Positions 53,782 through 62,412 of a DNA stretch of 64,000 nucleotides are shown piece by piece. Numbering within the stretch: position 1 is the first letter of the stretch; each line of letters begins with the position of its first letter. The position numbers were made by a program, and so were the translations under genes. The notes beneath the pieces were generated by a model that was not told the origin of the DNA, did not search any database, and saw only the letters and a list, made by a program, of their open reading frames with translations. Location: contig NZ_BAAAYN010000044.1 of the NCBI RefSeq assembly GCF_039536245.1, positions 196,230 to 260,229 on the forward strand, written 5' to 3'. This stretch comes from Cryptosporangium minutisporangium (GTDB taxonomy: Bacteria; Actinomycetota; Actinomycetes; Mycobacteriales; Cryptosporangiaceae).

Positions 53782-55740
53782 GTGGTCTCCACAATCGCCG
53801 GTCTCGTCGCGGTTGGCGTCGTTGCGGCTTCACTTGTCGCGCTCGCCCTGCTCCGACCGACGATCATCCTCGTCGTCACGGTGATGCTCGACGCCACGAA
53901 TCTCAACGTCGTCGTCGAGACGAACACCGGCGTCAGTCCGTTCAAGCCGATGCTGGCCCTGGTCGTCCTCGCGCTGTTCGTGCTCTGGCGGCAGAACAAG
54001 CTGAAGGTCGGCTGGTCACCGGTTCTCACGGCACTGCTCGTCCTGGTCGCGGCCTGGTTCGTCACGATGTTCAACTCGGTCGACCCGCCGACGAGCTGGA
54101 CGCTGTTCATGGACTACGCGAACGGTTTGGTCTACTTCGCGCTGGTGTACGCGCTGCTCTGCGCCACCGGTTCGTGGAAGGCCGTGCTGTCCGCCGTCGT
54201 CGGTGGGCTGGCGGTCATCGCCGCGCTGACGATCGTCCACCAAGTCGTTCTGGACAACGTGGGGAACCTCTACGGCCTGAGCAACGTCCCGCTCGTGGAG
54301 GAGCACGGGGCGATGACACCGCGGCACGCGGGGACCGCCGCGGACGTGAACTTCTGGGCCCGCGCCCTGGTGATCGTGGTCCCGCTGGCCTTGAGCCTGT
54401 GGGCGATCAACCGCGGGCTGACCAAGCTGTTCTGGGTCGGTGCGACGCTCGCGCTGGTCGGCGGGTTGTTCCTCACCCAGTCGCGGGGTGGATTCCTCGC
54501 GGTGCTGCCGGCGATCGTGGTCTGGTTCGTGATGGCCGGTGGGAAGTACCGCCGGATGCTGGCCTACCTGCCGCTCCTGCTGCTCGTCGCGATACCGGTC
54601 AGTGGGGTCTGGGAACGGCTGGCCACGCTCACCGACGTGTCGGCGTCGTCGAACATCGCCGCGGCCGACCCGTCACTGGTCACCCGGGCGCGCCTGCAGG
54701 AAGCCGCGTGGCGGATGTTCCTCGACGCACCGGCGTTCGGCCACGGCATGGGCACGTACGGGACGCTGTTCCCGCAGTACGACCGGTACTCCGACCAGGG
54801 CGACCCGGTCACGATCGTGGTGGCTTCGCACAACTTCTACTTGGAGCAGGCCGCCGATGGCGGCTTGGTGCTGCTGGCGGCGTGGGGGATCCTGTTCGGC
54901 GCGATCTTCTTCGTGTGCTGGCGGGTGTCGCACCTCGCCCGCTCGATCGGACGGCAGACAGAGCACCTGCTCGCGATCGGGGTCGCGTCGGCGCTGGTCG
55001 GGTGGCTCGCCGCGAGCGTGTTCCTGCACCTGTCGGACTTCCGGGTACTGCTCCTGCTGGCCGGGGTCGCGGCCGCGCTCGACGTGCGGGTCCGATGGGC
55101 GGTCGGCGCGCTGCCGGAGCCGACGGAGGTGGATCCGCCGCCTCGGGCCCGGGTGATCGATCTCCGGGCCTGGACGCCACGGGTGCTGCTGCCCGCGGCC
55201 GGGCTGGTTCTCGTGCTCGGTGCGGTGCTCGTCGTCCGGGCGGTGCCGACGACGTGGAGCGTGGAGCTGGAGAGCCGGGCGTCGGTGGTCGCGGCCGACG
55301 AGGACTGGTTGACGGCCTACCAGCGTGACCTGATCACCCGGGGCCAATTGGTGCCGTCGTTCACGGTCGTGGCCAATTCCGCCGATTTCTCGAGCGTCGT
55401 CGCGCGTCGGGCCGGGCTGACCCAGGACCAGGCGGACCACGTGAGGGTGTCGCTGGAGGTGTCGCGCCAGGGTGGCGCGATCACGGTCCGCGCGTCCGCC
55501 CGGGACAAGGCGGTAGCCGAGGACGTCGCGGTGGCGGCCGGGCAGGTGGTCGCGGAACGGGTGAAGGCGCTCAACACCCCGTTCGTGATGCAGCAGCCCC
55601 GGCGACCGGTCGCGGTGGCGGGCCACCCAGGTCTGATGCCAGGGCTCGGCGCGCTGTTCGCGGCGGTGCTGCTAGCAGGCGCGGCCGCGGTGGCAAGCCC
55701 GCGCGCACGCGAACCCGAGCCCACGCTCGAGGCCGTCTGA
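53782..55740 (+). CDS. O-antigen polymerase (Wzy/WaaL-like) fused to a Wzz-like domain
   Basis: 652 aa. Residues 1-420: ten or more spans with the Wzy/ligase signature; the large extracytoplasmic loop has an Arg-rich segment and SHNFYLEQAADGGLVLL, the O-antigen-ligase HN motif. Residues ~465-640: two spans (RVLLPAAGLVLVLGAVLVV and LMPGLGALFAAVLLAGAAAV) bracketing a domain with AYQRDLITRGQLVPSFTVVANS and a terminal repeat-like A-AVAAGQVVAERV, which follows the chain-length-determinant plan. It would polymerise lipid-linked units and set chain length in one protein. GTG with CAGGAG upstream. Confidence 0.88.
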   Translation: MVSTIAGLVAVGVVAASLVALALLRPTIILVVTVMLDATNLNVVVETNTGVSPFKPMLALVVLALFVLWRQNKLKVGWSPVLTALLVLVAAWFVTMFNSVDPPTSWTLFMDYANGLVYFALVYALLCATGSWKAVLSAVVGGLAVIAALTIVHQVVLDNVGNLYGLSNVPLVEEHGAMTPRHAGTAADVNFWARALVIVVPLALSLWAINRGLTKLFWVGATLALVGGLFLTQSRGGFLAVLPAIVVWFVMAGGKYRRMLAYLPLLLLVAIPVSGVWERLATLTDVSASSNIAAADPSLVTRARLQEAAWRMFLDAPAFGHGMGTYGTLFPQYDRYSDQGDPVTIVVASHNFYLEQAADGGLVLLAAWGILFGAIFFVCWRVSHLARSIGRQTEHLLAIGVASALVGWLAASVFLHLSDFRVLLLLAGVAAALDVRVRWAVGALPEPTEVDPPPRARVIDLRAWTPRVLLPAAGLVLVLGAVLVVRAVPTTWSVELESRASVVAADEDWLTAYQRDLITRGQLVPSFTVVANSADFSSVVARRAGLTQDQADHVRVSLEVSRQGGAITVRASARDKAVAEDVAVAAGQVVAERVKALNTPFVMQQPRRPVAVAGHPGLMPGLGALFAAVLLAGAAAVASPRAREPEPTLEAV

Positions 55741-55784
55741 CACGTGGGAGACCGGCCAGATCGTGGATCCGCGACACTCGGCGC

Positions 55785-56159
55785 ATGAGCGTCTTCCCGA
55801 TCATCAACTGTCGTGAGATCGCGCCGGTGCGTGAGTTCTACGAACGTGTATTCGGTGGTGAGCTCTCGTACCGCTTCCCGGAGGAGGGCGAGCCGGTCTA
55901 CCTCACGCTGCAGATCGGCACCGGCCAGGTCGCGATCGGCCGTGGCACCGAGCCAGCGCTCTACGGTGAGACCCCGCTCCCGGCGACCGGCCACGCCGTC
56001 GACCTCTGCCTCTACGTCCCCGACCTCGACGCGGCGATCGAGAAAGCCGGTGGGGACGGACTCGTGACCCCGCCGGCTGACATGCCCTGGGGCGAACGTG
56101 TCGCCTATCTCCGCGACCCGGCGGGCACGATGCTGTTGGTCATCCAGGAGCAGGGCTGA
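55785..56159 (+). CDS. VOC (glyoxalase-like) family protein
   Basis: 124-aa single-domain vicinal-oxygen-chelate fold protein with REFYERVFGGELSYRF and the C-terminal RVAYLRDPAGTMLLVIQEQ. Metal ligand positions (an H or Q at start and E near the end) are only partly visible. Function unknown; members range from bleomycin-binding to dioxygenase-like. Confidence 0.85.
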   Translation: MSVFPIINCREIAPVREFYERVFGGELSYRFPEEGEPVYLTLQIGTGQVAIGRGTEPALYGETPLPATGHAVDLCLYVPDLDAAIEKAGGDGLVTPPADMPWGERVAYLRDPAGTMLLVIQEQG

Positions 56160-56191
56160 GCAACCCGCCACCGGGTTGACATGCTGTACGG

Positions 56192-57343
56192 ATGGGTGAG
56201 CTGTCGACCGCGCAGGTTTCGGACGTGCTGGGCGCGTACGTCGAGAGCGGCGCGGTCCCGGGGGCCGTCGCGCTGGTGAGTCGGCGCGGCGAGGTGACCG
56301 TCGACGCGATCGGCGTCACCGAGCCCGGCGGCGCACCGATGCGTCGCGACACGATCTTCCGCATCGGGGCGATCACGATGCCGGTCGTCGCCGCGGTCGC
56401 GCTGATGTTCACCGAGGAGGATCGCCTCGGCCTCGACGCCCCGGTCGACCTCTGGCTGCCCGAGCTCGCCTCGCGGCGGGTGATCCGGTCGTTCACGGCG
56501 GATCTGGACGACACCGAACCGGCGCAGTCCCCGATCACGCTCCGGCACCTCCTGACCAACACGTGGGGGTTCGGCCTGTTCTTCGGTGCGGGCGACGCAC
56601 CGCTGCGGCGCGCGGCCAACGAGCTCCGGATCATGAACGGGCCGCCGGTACCGGAGAACTCCGACAGCCCGGACGAGTGGCTGCGGCGGCTCGGCACGCT
56701 GCCGCTGGTGCACCACCCGGGCGAGAGGTGGATGTACAGCATCGGAGCGGACGTGTTGGGAATCCTGCTCGGCCGGGCGTCCGGACAGCCGCTGGAGCAG
56801 GTGTTGCAGGAGCGGGTGTTCGACCCGCTCGGCATGGTCGACACCGGCTTCTTCGTACCCGCGGCCGAGCTCGACCGGGTCCCGCCGGCGTACGTGTCCG
56901 ACCCGCGGAGCGGGGAGCTGCACGTCTACGACCCGGGGCAGTGGGGCACCGAGTGGCGGGAGCGGCCGACCTACCCGTCCGCGGCCGGCGGGCTCGTCTC
57001 GACCGTCGACGACCTGCTGGCGTTCGGGCAGCTCCTGCTGGCCGGCGGCCGGGTCGGGTCGAACCGGTTGCTGGCCAGGCGGTCGGTGGCATCGATGACG
57101 TCCGACCAGTTGACACCGCACCAAAAAGCGGGGGCGCACGTCTTCCCCGGCTTCTTCGAGCGGCACGGCTGGGGCTACGGGCTCGCGGTGACGCCGTCCG
57201 GTCGGTTCGGCTGGGACGGTGGGCTGGGCACCTCGCTCTGGGTGGAGCCGGAGTCCGAGACGATCGGCATCCTGATGACCCAGCGTTCCGGCATGCCGCT
57301 GCAGTCCGACCTCTACCGGGACTTCTGGGCCGCGCTCGGGTGA
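56192..57343 (+). CDS. Serine beta-lactamase/esterase-fold protein lacking the catalytic Ser and Lys
   Basis: 383 aa. The fold is the class C beta-lactamase/EstB/D-Ala-D-Ala carboxypeptidase family, seen in TIFRIGAITMPVVAAVALM, LTNTWGFGLFFG, HHPGERWMYSIGADVLG and LVSTVDDLLAFGQLLL. In this family the second element should read S-x-x-K (for example IASMTKP); here it reads G-A-I-T-M, so the nucleophile Ser and the general-base Lys are replaced by Ala and Met. YSN is YSI. The enzyme is predicted to be inactive as a serine hydrolase. Read directly from codons at 56341-56390. Confidence 0.88.
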   Translation: MGELSTAQVSDVLGAYVESGAVPGAVALVSRRGEVTVDAIGVTEPGGAPMRRDTIFRIGAITMPVVAAVALMFTEEDRLGLDAPVDLWLPELASRRVIRSFTADLDDTEPAQSPITLRHLLTNTWGFGLFFGAGDAPLRRAANELRIMNGPPVPENSDSPDEWLRRLGTLPLVHHPGERWMYSIGADVLGILLGRASGQPLEQVLQERVFDPLGMVDTGFFVPAAELDRVPPAYVSDPRSGELHVYDPGQWGTEWRERPTYPSAAGGLVSTVDDLLAFGQLLLAGGRVGSNRLLARRSVASMTSDQLTPHQKAGAHVFPGFFERHGWGYGLAVTPSGRFGWDGGLGTSLWVEPESETIGILMTQRSGMPLQSDLYRDFWAALG

Positions 57344-57413
57344 AGGCGTAACAGGCGGGGTGACGGCGGGTTCCGTAGAATTTTTGCGTGACTGCGCCAG
57401 GTCGAGGTGACTG

Positions 57414-59249
57414 GTGAGCCATCCGGACGCGTTCCGAGCCGCGCCGGACGACCACCACCGGTTGGATGCCGTGCAGCGCACCGGGCTGGGCGCCTCGGCC
57501 GACGCGGCCTTCGACCGGTTCGCGGAGATGGTGTGCGCCGTGCTGAACGTGCCGGTTGCCCTGGTGGCGCTGGTCGGTGCGGATCGGCAGGTCTTCCCCG
57601 GCGCCTGCGGGCTGGGCGAGCCGTGGGCGACGACCCGGCAGACGCCGCTGAGCCACTCGTTCTGCCAACACGTCGTGGCCGACGCCGAGCCGCTGACCGT
57701 GGTCGACGCCCGAGCGGATCCCCGGGTGCGCGACAACCTGGCGGTCGAGGACCTGGGGGTGGTCGGTTACGTGGGAGCGCCGCTGACGGACGCCGACGGA
57801 GCCACGCTGGGCTCGCTCTGCGCGATCGACCACCGGCCACGGCAGTGGACCGACCGCGAGCTCGGACTCCTGTCCGACCTGGCCGCCGCGTGCTCCGACA
57901 GCCTGCGCCTGCGGATCGTGACCGAGACCGCCCGACGAGGCCACGCGCAGGCCCGAGCGGCGGAGCGGCAGACCGGTGCGGCGTTCGCCCGCAGCCAGTT
58001 GCTGCTGCGGGCGAGCCAGGCGCTGGCCGCCACGACCACCCTCGACGAGGTGGTCGACACCGTTCGGAACCTCGTGACCGGCGTGCTCGACCCGGAGCCG
58101 GCGTACGTGGGGATCTCGCGGCTGGAACCCGGCGGTGTGGTCTCGCTGGCGTCCACGCAGCACCTGCCGGAGGGGGTCGCCGCGCGATGGGCGCGCTACG
58201 GCCTCGAAGCGGCCACACCGTCGGCGCTCGCCGCGCGCACGGGGCACCTGGTGCTGCTCTCGGACTTGGATGCGGTCGCCGAACGCGCCCCGGAAGCGGT
58301 GGCGACGTTCGAGGAGATGGGTTGGCAGTCGTCGGCGAGTGTGCCGTTGCCGAGCCAGCGCGGCCCGATCGGCGCCCTGACGTTCGTCTGGAAGGTGCCC
58401 CACCGGCCGGATGCGTCCGAGGAGGCGGTGCTGATCTCGCTCGCCGGTTACGCAGCGATGGCGCTGACCCGCGCACGGGTGCTCGACGATCGGCGCACCG
58501 CGGCGGCGACCCTGCAGAAGGCGTTGCTCACCCCGCTACCGGCCCACGGTGATCTGCGGCTGGCCGCGCGGTACGTCCCGGCGCACCACGAGAATCACGT
58601 CGGCGGTGACTGGTACGACGCGATCAGCTTCGACGGTCACCGCTTGGCGCTGGTGATCGGCGATGTCGTCGGGCACAGCATCGCGGCCGCCGCGACGATG
58701 AGCGAGTACCGCAGCATGCTGCGCACGCTCATCGTCGATCGGCAGGAGCCGCCGTCGGTGATCTTGCGCCGACTGGATCAGGCCACCGGCACGCTGGGCG
58801 CGGGGGGCTTGGCGACCGTGCTGCTCGCCTACCTGGATGCGGCCCCGGACGGTGGCCACGTCCTCACCTGGTCGAACGCCGGCCACCCGCCGCCGATGAC
58901 GCTGCACGCCGGGCGGACGAGCCTGCTGACCGGTACCGACCCGCTCATCGGCGCGGTCCGCGGATTTCCCCGGCGGGACCACACCGTCCACCTGCCCGCC
59001 GGGTCGGTGCTGATCCTCTACACCGACGGCCTGGTCGAGAGCCGCACCCAGCTCGTCGACACCGGTCTGGAGCGACTGGGAGAGCTGCTGACCTGGCACG
59101 CCGGGGTCGAGGCCGACCAACTGGCCGATCTGCTCGTCGATACGGCCGCGAGCGCGGGTCAGGACGACGTCGCGGTGTTGGTCGTGGAGACGCCGCGCGG
59201 GTTCCACTCGGGACGGACCCCATTTCGTCGGACGTCGGGGGCAGGATAG
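57414..59249 (+). CDS. GAF-GAF-SpoIIE serine phosphatase
   Basis: 611 aa. Two GAF domains (about 30-175 and 205-350), the first with the CQHVVADAEPLTVVDA segment typical of actinobacterial phosphatases, then a PP2C-type SpoIIE catalytic domain (~385-600) with GGDWYDAI, IGDVVGHS, LTWSNAGHPPP, LYTDGLVES and QDDVAVLV, which supply the metal-binding aspartates. No kinase (HATPase) domain. Such proteins dephosphorylate anti-anti-sigma factors; the partner is not nearby. GTG start with GAGG. Cytoplasmic. Confidence 0.93.
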   Translation: MSHPDAFRAAPDDHHRLDAVQRTGLGASADAAFDRFAEMVCAVLNVPVALVALVGADRQVFPGACGLGEPWATTRQTPLSHSFCQHVVADAEPLTVVDARADPRVRDNLAVEDLGVVGYVGAPLTDADGATLGSLCAIDHRPRQWTDRELGLLSDLAAACSDSLRLRIVTETARRGHAQARAAERQTGAAFARSQLLLRASQALAATTTLDEVVDTVRNLVTGVLDPEPAYVGISRLEPGGVVSLASTQHLPEGVAARWARYGLEAATPSALAARTGHLVLLSDLDAVAERAPEAVATFEEMGWQSSASVPLPSQRGPIGALTFVWKVPHRPDASEEAVLISLAGYAAMALTRARVLDDRRTAAATLQKALLTPLPAHGDLRLAARYVPAHHENHVGGDWYDAISFDGHRLALVIGDVVGHSIAAAATMSEYRSMLRTLIVDRQEPPSVILRRLDQATGTLGAGGLATVLLAYLDAAPDGGHVLTWSNAGHPPPMTLHAGRTSLLTGTDPLIGAVRGFPRRDHTVHLPAGSVLILYTDGLVESRTQLVDTGLERLGELLTWHAGVEADQLADLLVDTAASAGQDDVAVLVVETPRGFHSGRTPFRRTSGAG

Positions 59250-59254
59250 GCCGC

Positions 59255-59986
59255 ATGACCGGAGTAGGACGCTTGGAAATGGTCGCGATCGACGCGCCCG
59301 ACAACCGGAAGCTCGCGTCGTTCTACGCGGACCTCGCCGGATGGCAGATCTTCCGCGCCGAGCCGGACTGGGTTGTCACCCGCACGCCCGAGGGGAAGGA
59401 GGTCGCGTTCCAGCTCGCTCCCGACCATGTCCCGCCGCAGTGGCCCGGGCAGGAGCGTCCGCAGCAGTTCCACCTGGACCTGCTCGTGGACGACCACCAG
59501 GCGGCCGCCGAGCGGGCCGTGTCGCTCGGCGCGACCCGGCTCGCGGACGGGGCGACGTGGGTGACGCTCGCCGATCCGGCCGGCCATCCGTTCGACCTCT
59601 GCCAGCGGGACGGCGTCGGTCCGGCGATGGAGCTGTTCGCGGTGACGATCGACGCCCCGGACGCCGCGGGTCTGGCCCGGTTCTACGCCGCGCTGACCGG
59701 CGCCGAGGTCACCTACGAGGGCCCGGAAGGCGCGATGATCTCCGGCGTCGACTATCGGGACGTACCGGCCAGCGTGATGTTCCAGCAGGTCAACGAGTAC
59801 ACCCCGCCGCAGTGGCCGGATCCGGCACACCCGCAGCAGGCCCACTTCGACGTCCGCGTCGACGACCTCGAGGCCGGGGAGGCCAAGGTGGTCGACCTCG
59901 GCGCGCGGCGGCTGCACCAGGCTCCCGAGGGCTGGTTCGTGTTCGCCGACCCGGCCGGTCATCCGTTCTGCCTGACGGTGGGGTGA
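59255..59986 (+). CDS. Tandem VOC (glyoxalase/bleomycin-resistance-like) protein
   Basis: 243 aa made of two copies of the VOC fold (about 5-118 and 126-243); both end in the GHPF(D/C)L motif (ADPAGHPFDLC, ADPAGHPFCLT). Each copy begins with IDAPD...LA.FYA. The gene overlaps the next (DinB) gene by 4 bp and is 5 bp after the phosphatase. Substrate unknown. Confidence 0.88.
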   Translation: MTGVGRLEMVAIDAPDNRKLASFYADLAGWQIFRAEPDWVVTRTPEGKEVAFQLAPDHVPPQWPGQERPQQFHLDLLVDDHQAAAERAVSLGATRLADGATWVTLADPAGHPFDLCQRDGVGPAMELFAVTIDAPDAAGLARFYAALTGAEVTYEGPEGAMISGVDYRDVPASVMFQQVNEYTPPQWPDPAHPQQAHFDVRVDDLEAGEAKVVDLGARRLHQAPEGWFVFADPAGHPFCLTVG

Positions 59987-60516
59987 GCACGGTGGGACAT
60001 CCGGAGCCGCCGATCGCCGGCACCGAGACCGACACGCTGCTCGGCTCGCTCGACCGGCAGCGGGCCACGCTCGCGTGGAAGTGCGGTGGTCTCGATGCGG
60101 ACGGACTGAACGCGACGGTGGGCGCCTCCACGGTCACGCTCGGCGGGTTGCTCAAGCACTTGGCGCTCGTCGAGGACATGTACTTCACGGTGCGGCTGCG
60201 GGGCGGCGGGTACCCGGCCGTCTGGGAGCCGTACGACGGCGACGGCTGGGAGTGGCGGTCGGCCGCCCACGACTCGCCCGAGCAGCTGATGACGATCTGG
60301 GAGGACGCGGTCGCGCGGTCCCGCGCCGCGGTCGGTGCGGCGTTGGAGGAGGGCGACCTCGGCCAGCTGACCGTGTGGAGGGCCGAGGACGGGCGCCAGC
60401 CGAGCCTGCGCCGAGTGTTGATCGACCTGATCGAGGAGTACGCGCGGCACGTCGGCCATGCCGACCTGATTCGCGAGTCCGTCGATGGCCTGGTCGGCGA
60501 GGACCCACCCGGATGA
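59983..60516 (+). CDS. DinB/DUF664 family protein
   Basis: 177 aa. Helical bundle with DTLLGSLDRQRATLAWKC, LLKHLALVEDMYF and the C-terminal H-x-x-H (EEYARHVGHADLIRE), the metal-binding triad of DinB/DUF664 proteins related to thiol-S-transferases. Starts with GTG overlapping the VOC stop codon (GTGA), so translationally coupled. In mycothiol-using actinobacteria some relatives transfer mycothiol; this is not demonstrated here. Confidence 0.88.
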   Translation: MSTVGHPEPPIAGTETDTLLGSLDRQRATLAWKCGGLDADGLNATVGASTVTLGGLLKHLALVEDMYFTVRLRGGGYPAVWEPYDGDGWEWRSAAHDSPEQLMTIWEDAVARSRAAVGAALEEGDLGQLTVWRAEDGRQPSLRRVLIDLIEEYARHVGHADLIRESVDGLVGEDPPG

Positions 60517-60541
60517 GCCGGGGATGATCGATGCGTGAGTG

Positions 60542-60928
60542 CTACGACTCGACGAGGGTTCCGGCGACGGCGGTGCGTCCGTCGGGAGCGCCGACGAACT
60601 CGATGGTGACGCCCGCCCGGACGTGTTCGCCGATCACGGTCGCTATCGCGTCGGTGACCCCGGCCGCCAACCCGCCGAGGATGTCGGCGCCCTCCGGACG
60701 GCTGAACACGCCGTCCCGGATGCCGAAGGTCACGCGGGGCGCCGGTGCCTCGGCGGGCTTACCGCCGATGCCCCAGCGTCCGGCCGGGTATCCGAGAAGC
60801 TGGACGACCGCGATGTCGCGGGCCCAGTCGCCGTAGACCGCGACAACGGCTTCGGTGAGGGCGGCGATCAGGTCGGCCTCGCGGCCGTCGAGGTCGTTCT
60901 CCAGCGCGTGGACGAGAAGATGCGGCAC
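60542..60928 (-). CDS. Tautomerase superfamily protein
   Basis: 128 aa. N-terminal Met-Pro (MPHLLVHALEN), so Pro1 would be the catalytic base after Met removal, as in 4-oxalocrotonate tautomerase, cis-CaaD and malonate-semialdehyde decarboxylase. The length is that of the fused two-repeat subfamilies. Substrate unknown. Divergent from the MarR gene with palindromic operators in the spacer. Confidence 0.8.
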   Translation of the reverse strand: MPHLLVHALENDLDGREADLIAALTEAVVAVYGDWARDIAVVQLLGYPAGRWGIGGKPAEAPAPRVTFGIRDGVFSRPEGADILGGLAAGVTDAIATVIGEHVRAGVTIEFVGAPDGRTAVAGTLVES

Positions 60929-60940
60929 GAGATCCCCTTT

Positions 60941-60967
60941 GTTTGCAAACTAGCTTTGACCTCAAAG
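60941..60967. promoter_or_regulatory. MarR operators in the tautomerase-marR spacer
   Basis: Two palindromes in a 58-bp spacer: GTTTGCAAAC (60941-60950, perfect) and CTTTGA-CC-TCAAAG (60954-60967, perfect 6-bp arms). The spacing of 13 bp between the starts places them near one face of the helix. MarR dimers recognise short palindromes of this kind, so autoregulation and control of the tautomerase gene are likely. Confidence 0.72.
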
Positions 60968-60986
60968 GTATTAGGGGGGTGGCGAG

Positions 60987-61439
60987 GTGTCAACGGACGA
61001 CGCCGTCCGGGAACTGCTCCTGGTGATGCCTCGGGTGATCGGGCGGATCAAGCGGCTGGCTCCGCCTGAGCAGCTCCGGTCGGCCGAGCTGGCGCCACGG
61101 CACCTCTCGCTGCTCTCGTTGCTCCTGCTCGACGGAGCCCAGGCCGTGTCCCAGCTGGCGGAGCGGCTGGAGGTCGCGCCGACCACGGTGAGCCTGATCG
61201 TGAGCGACCTGAGCCGAAAAGGCGTGCTGGTGCGGCGGGAAGACGACAACGACCGCCGCCGCCGCATCGTCGACATCTCCGCGGAGGCCCGGCCGGCGAT
61301 CGCCGAGTGGCTGCAGCCGGGTGCGCAGGCGTGGCGGAAGGCGCTGGAGCCGTTGAGCCCCCGGGAACAGCGGCTCGTCGTCGACACGTTCCTCGCCTAC
61401 GAGGCCGCCGTCGCCCAGGGTCTCGATCAGAGCCAGTAG
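60987..61439 (+). CDS. MarR family transcriptional regulator
   Basis: 150 aa winged-helix protein: LLLLDGAQAVSQLAERLEVAPTTVSLIVSDLSRKGVLVRREDDNDRR covers the recognition helix and wing with the DxRR motif. GTG start after GGCGAG. Divergent from the tautomerase gene with palindromes between; 13 bp overlap with the convergent cupin gene. Likely a repressor released by a small phenolic or electrophilic ligand. Confidence 0.93.
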   Translation: MSTDDAVRELLLVMPRVIGRIKRLAPPEQLRSAELAPRHLSLLSLLLLDGAQAVSQLAERLEVAPTTVSLIVSDLSRKGVLVRREDDNDRRRRIVDISAEARPAIAEWLQPGAQAWRKALEPLSPREQRLVVDTFLAYEAAVAQGLDQSQ

Positions 61440-61906
61440 TTGTCGTGCGCCAGGTAGAACTCTGCCTTCTCCTCGTCGCTCTTGTCCGCCAGCGTGAGCA
61501 GGCCCTCGAAGTAGCCCTCGCGGGGCGCGCCGGGGGAGAAGTGCAGCAGCATCGACGCCGGTTCCCCGGACTCGTTGCGGAACGCGTGCACACCGCCGAT
61601 CGGCACGTGGACGAAGTCGCCGGGCTGCGTGTCGATCCAACGACGCCCGTCGTAGATCCGCACGCTGCCGGACAGGATGTAGAACGACTCCGAGATCGAG
61701 CGGTGGAAGTGCGGCCCCGGACCGCTGGGCTCCGGCCCCATCTCCCACCGATACAGGCCGAACAGCCCGCCCGTCGACTCGTGCGTCGCCAGGTAGTGGG
61801 CCGTGTTGCCGTTCGGGTAGGTCAGCTCGGGCAGCGCGTCCCGGTGTCGGTACGTGGCGCTCGGTTCGCCGGTGTCCCCGGAGTAGAGCGGCGGCGGATA
61901 GCTCAT
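61427..61906 (-). CDS. Cupin-domain protein
   Basis: 159 aa. Central cupin with both motifs: GPHFHRSISESFYILSGSVRI (G(X)5HXH(X)3-4E type) and DFVHVPIGGVHAFRN (G-D-x-P-x-G-x-x-H type). Metal-binding residues present, so a dioxygenase, isomerase or sugar-binding role is possible; not distinguishable. GAGAGG before the ATG. Confidence 0.88.
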   Translation of the reverse strand: MSYPPPLYSGDTGEPSATYRHRDALPELTYPNGNTAHYLATHESTGGLFGLYRWEMGPEPSGPGPHFHRSISESFYILSGSVRIYDGRRWIDTQPGDFVHVPIGGVHAFRNESGEPASMLLHFSPGAPREGYFEGLLTLADKSDEEKAEFYLAHDNYWL

Positions 61907-62044
61907 GTGGTCCTCTCTGGTCGCGTTCTTCCCCGACCTTCACATTCCGGCGAGCGAACCGCGAAGATTTTGCCGGGCGCTGTCGATTTTCGTCCGACTC
62001 GTCGGTCGTAGTTGACACAACGGTGCGACGAAACGGAGACCGGC

Positions 62045-62407
62045 ATGACCGAGAACGCGACGACCGAGCGCAGGCCGCAGTACGCGGTGTTCATCTACGA
62101 GGCCGTCCCGCCGGAGGACCTGCCGCCGGACGTGATGGCGGGCCACATCGGCCTGCCCGAGAAGATCGCGGCCGCGGGCGGGCGCGTCGTCGCCGGGCTC
62201 GGATTCCAGGACCCCTCGACGACCACCGCTGTCCGTGGTGACCTGCTCACCGACGGACCGTTCGTGGAGACGAAGGAGGCGCTGGCCGGCATCTACGTGC
62301 TGGAGGCCCGAGACCTCGACCACGCGCTGGAACTCGCCCGGATGACGCCGATCGTCAGCGGCGGCGTCGAGGTGCGGCCGCTGGTCGATTTCCAGGTGCT
62401 GCCCTGA
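62045..62407 (+). CDS. YCII-related DGPF-domain protein (second ECF42 partner)
   Basis: 120 aa, with the DGPF motif in LLTDGPFVETKEALAG and the ferredoxin-like YCII pattern (YAVFIYEAVPP...). Start at the ATG at 62045, with GGAG; the frame can be opened further upstream without signal. Five bp before the sigma-factor gene. Confidence 0.92.
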   Translation: MTENATTERRPQYAVFIYEAVPPEDLPPDVMAGHIGLPEKIAAAGGRVVAGLGFQDPSTTTAVRGDLLTDGPFVETKEALAGIYVLEARDLDHALELARMTPIVSGGVEVRPLVDFQVLP

Positions 62408-62412
62408 GGGCC

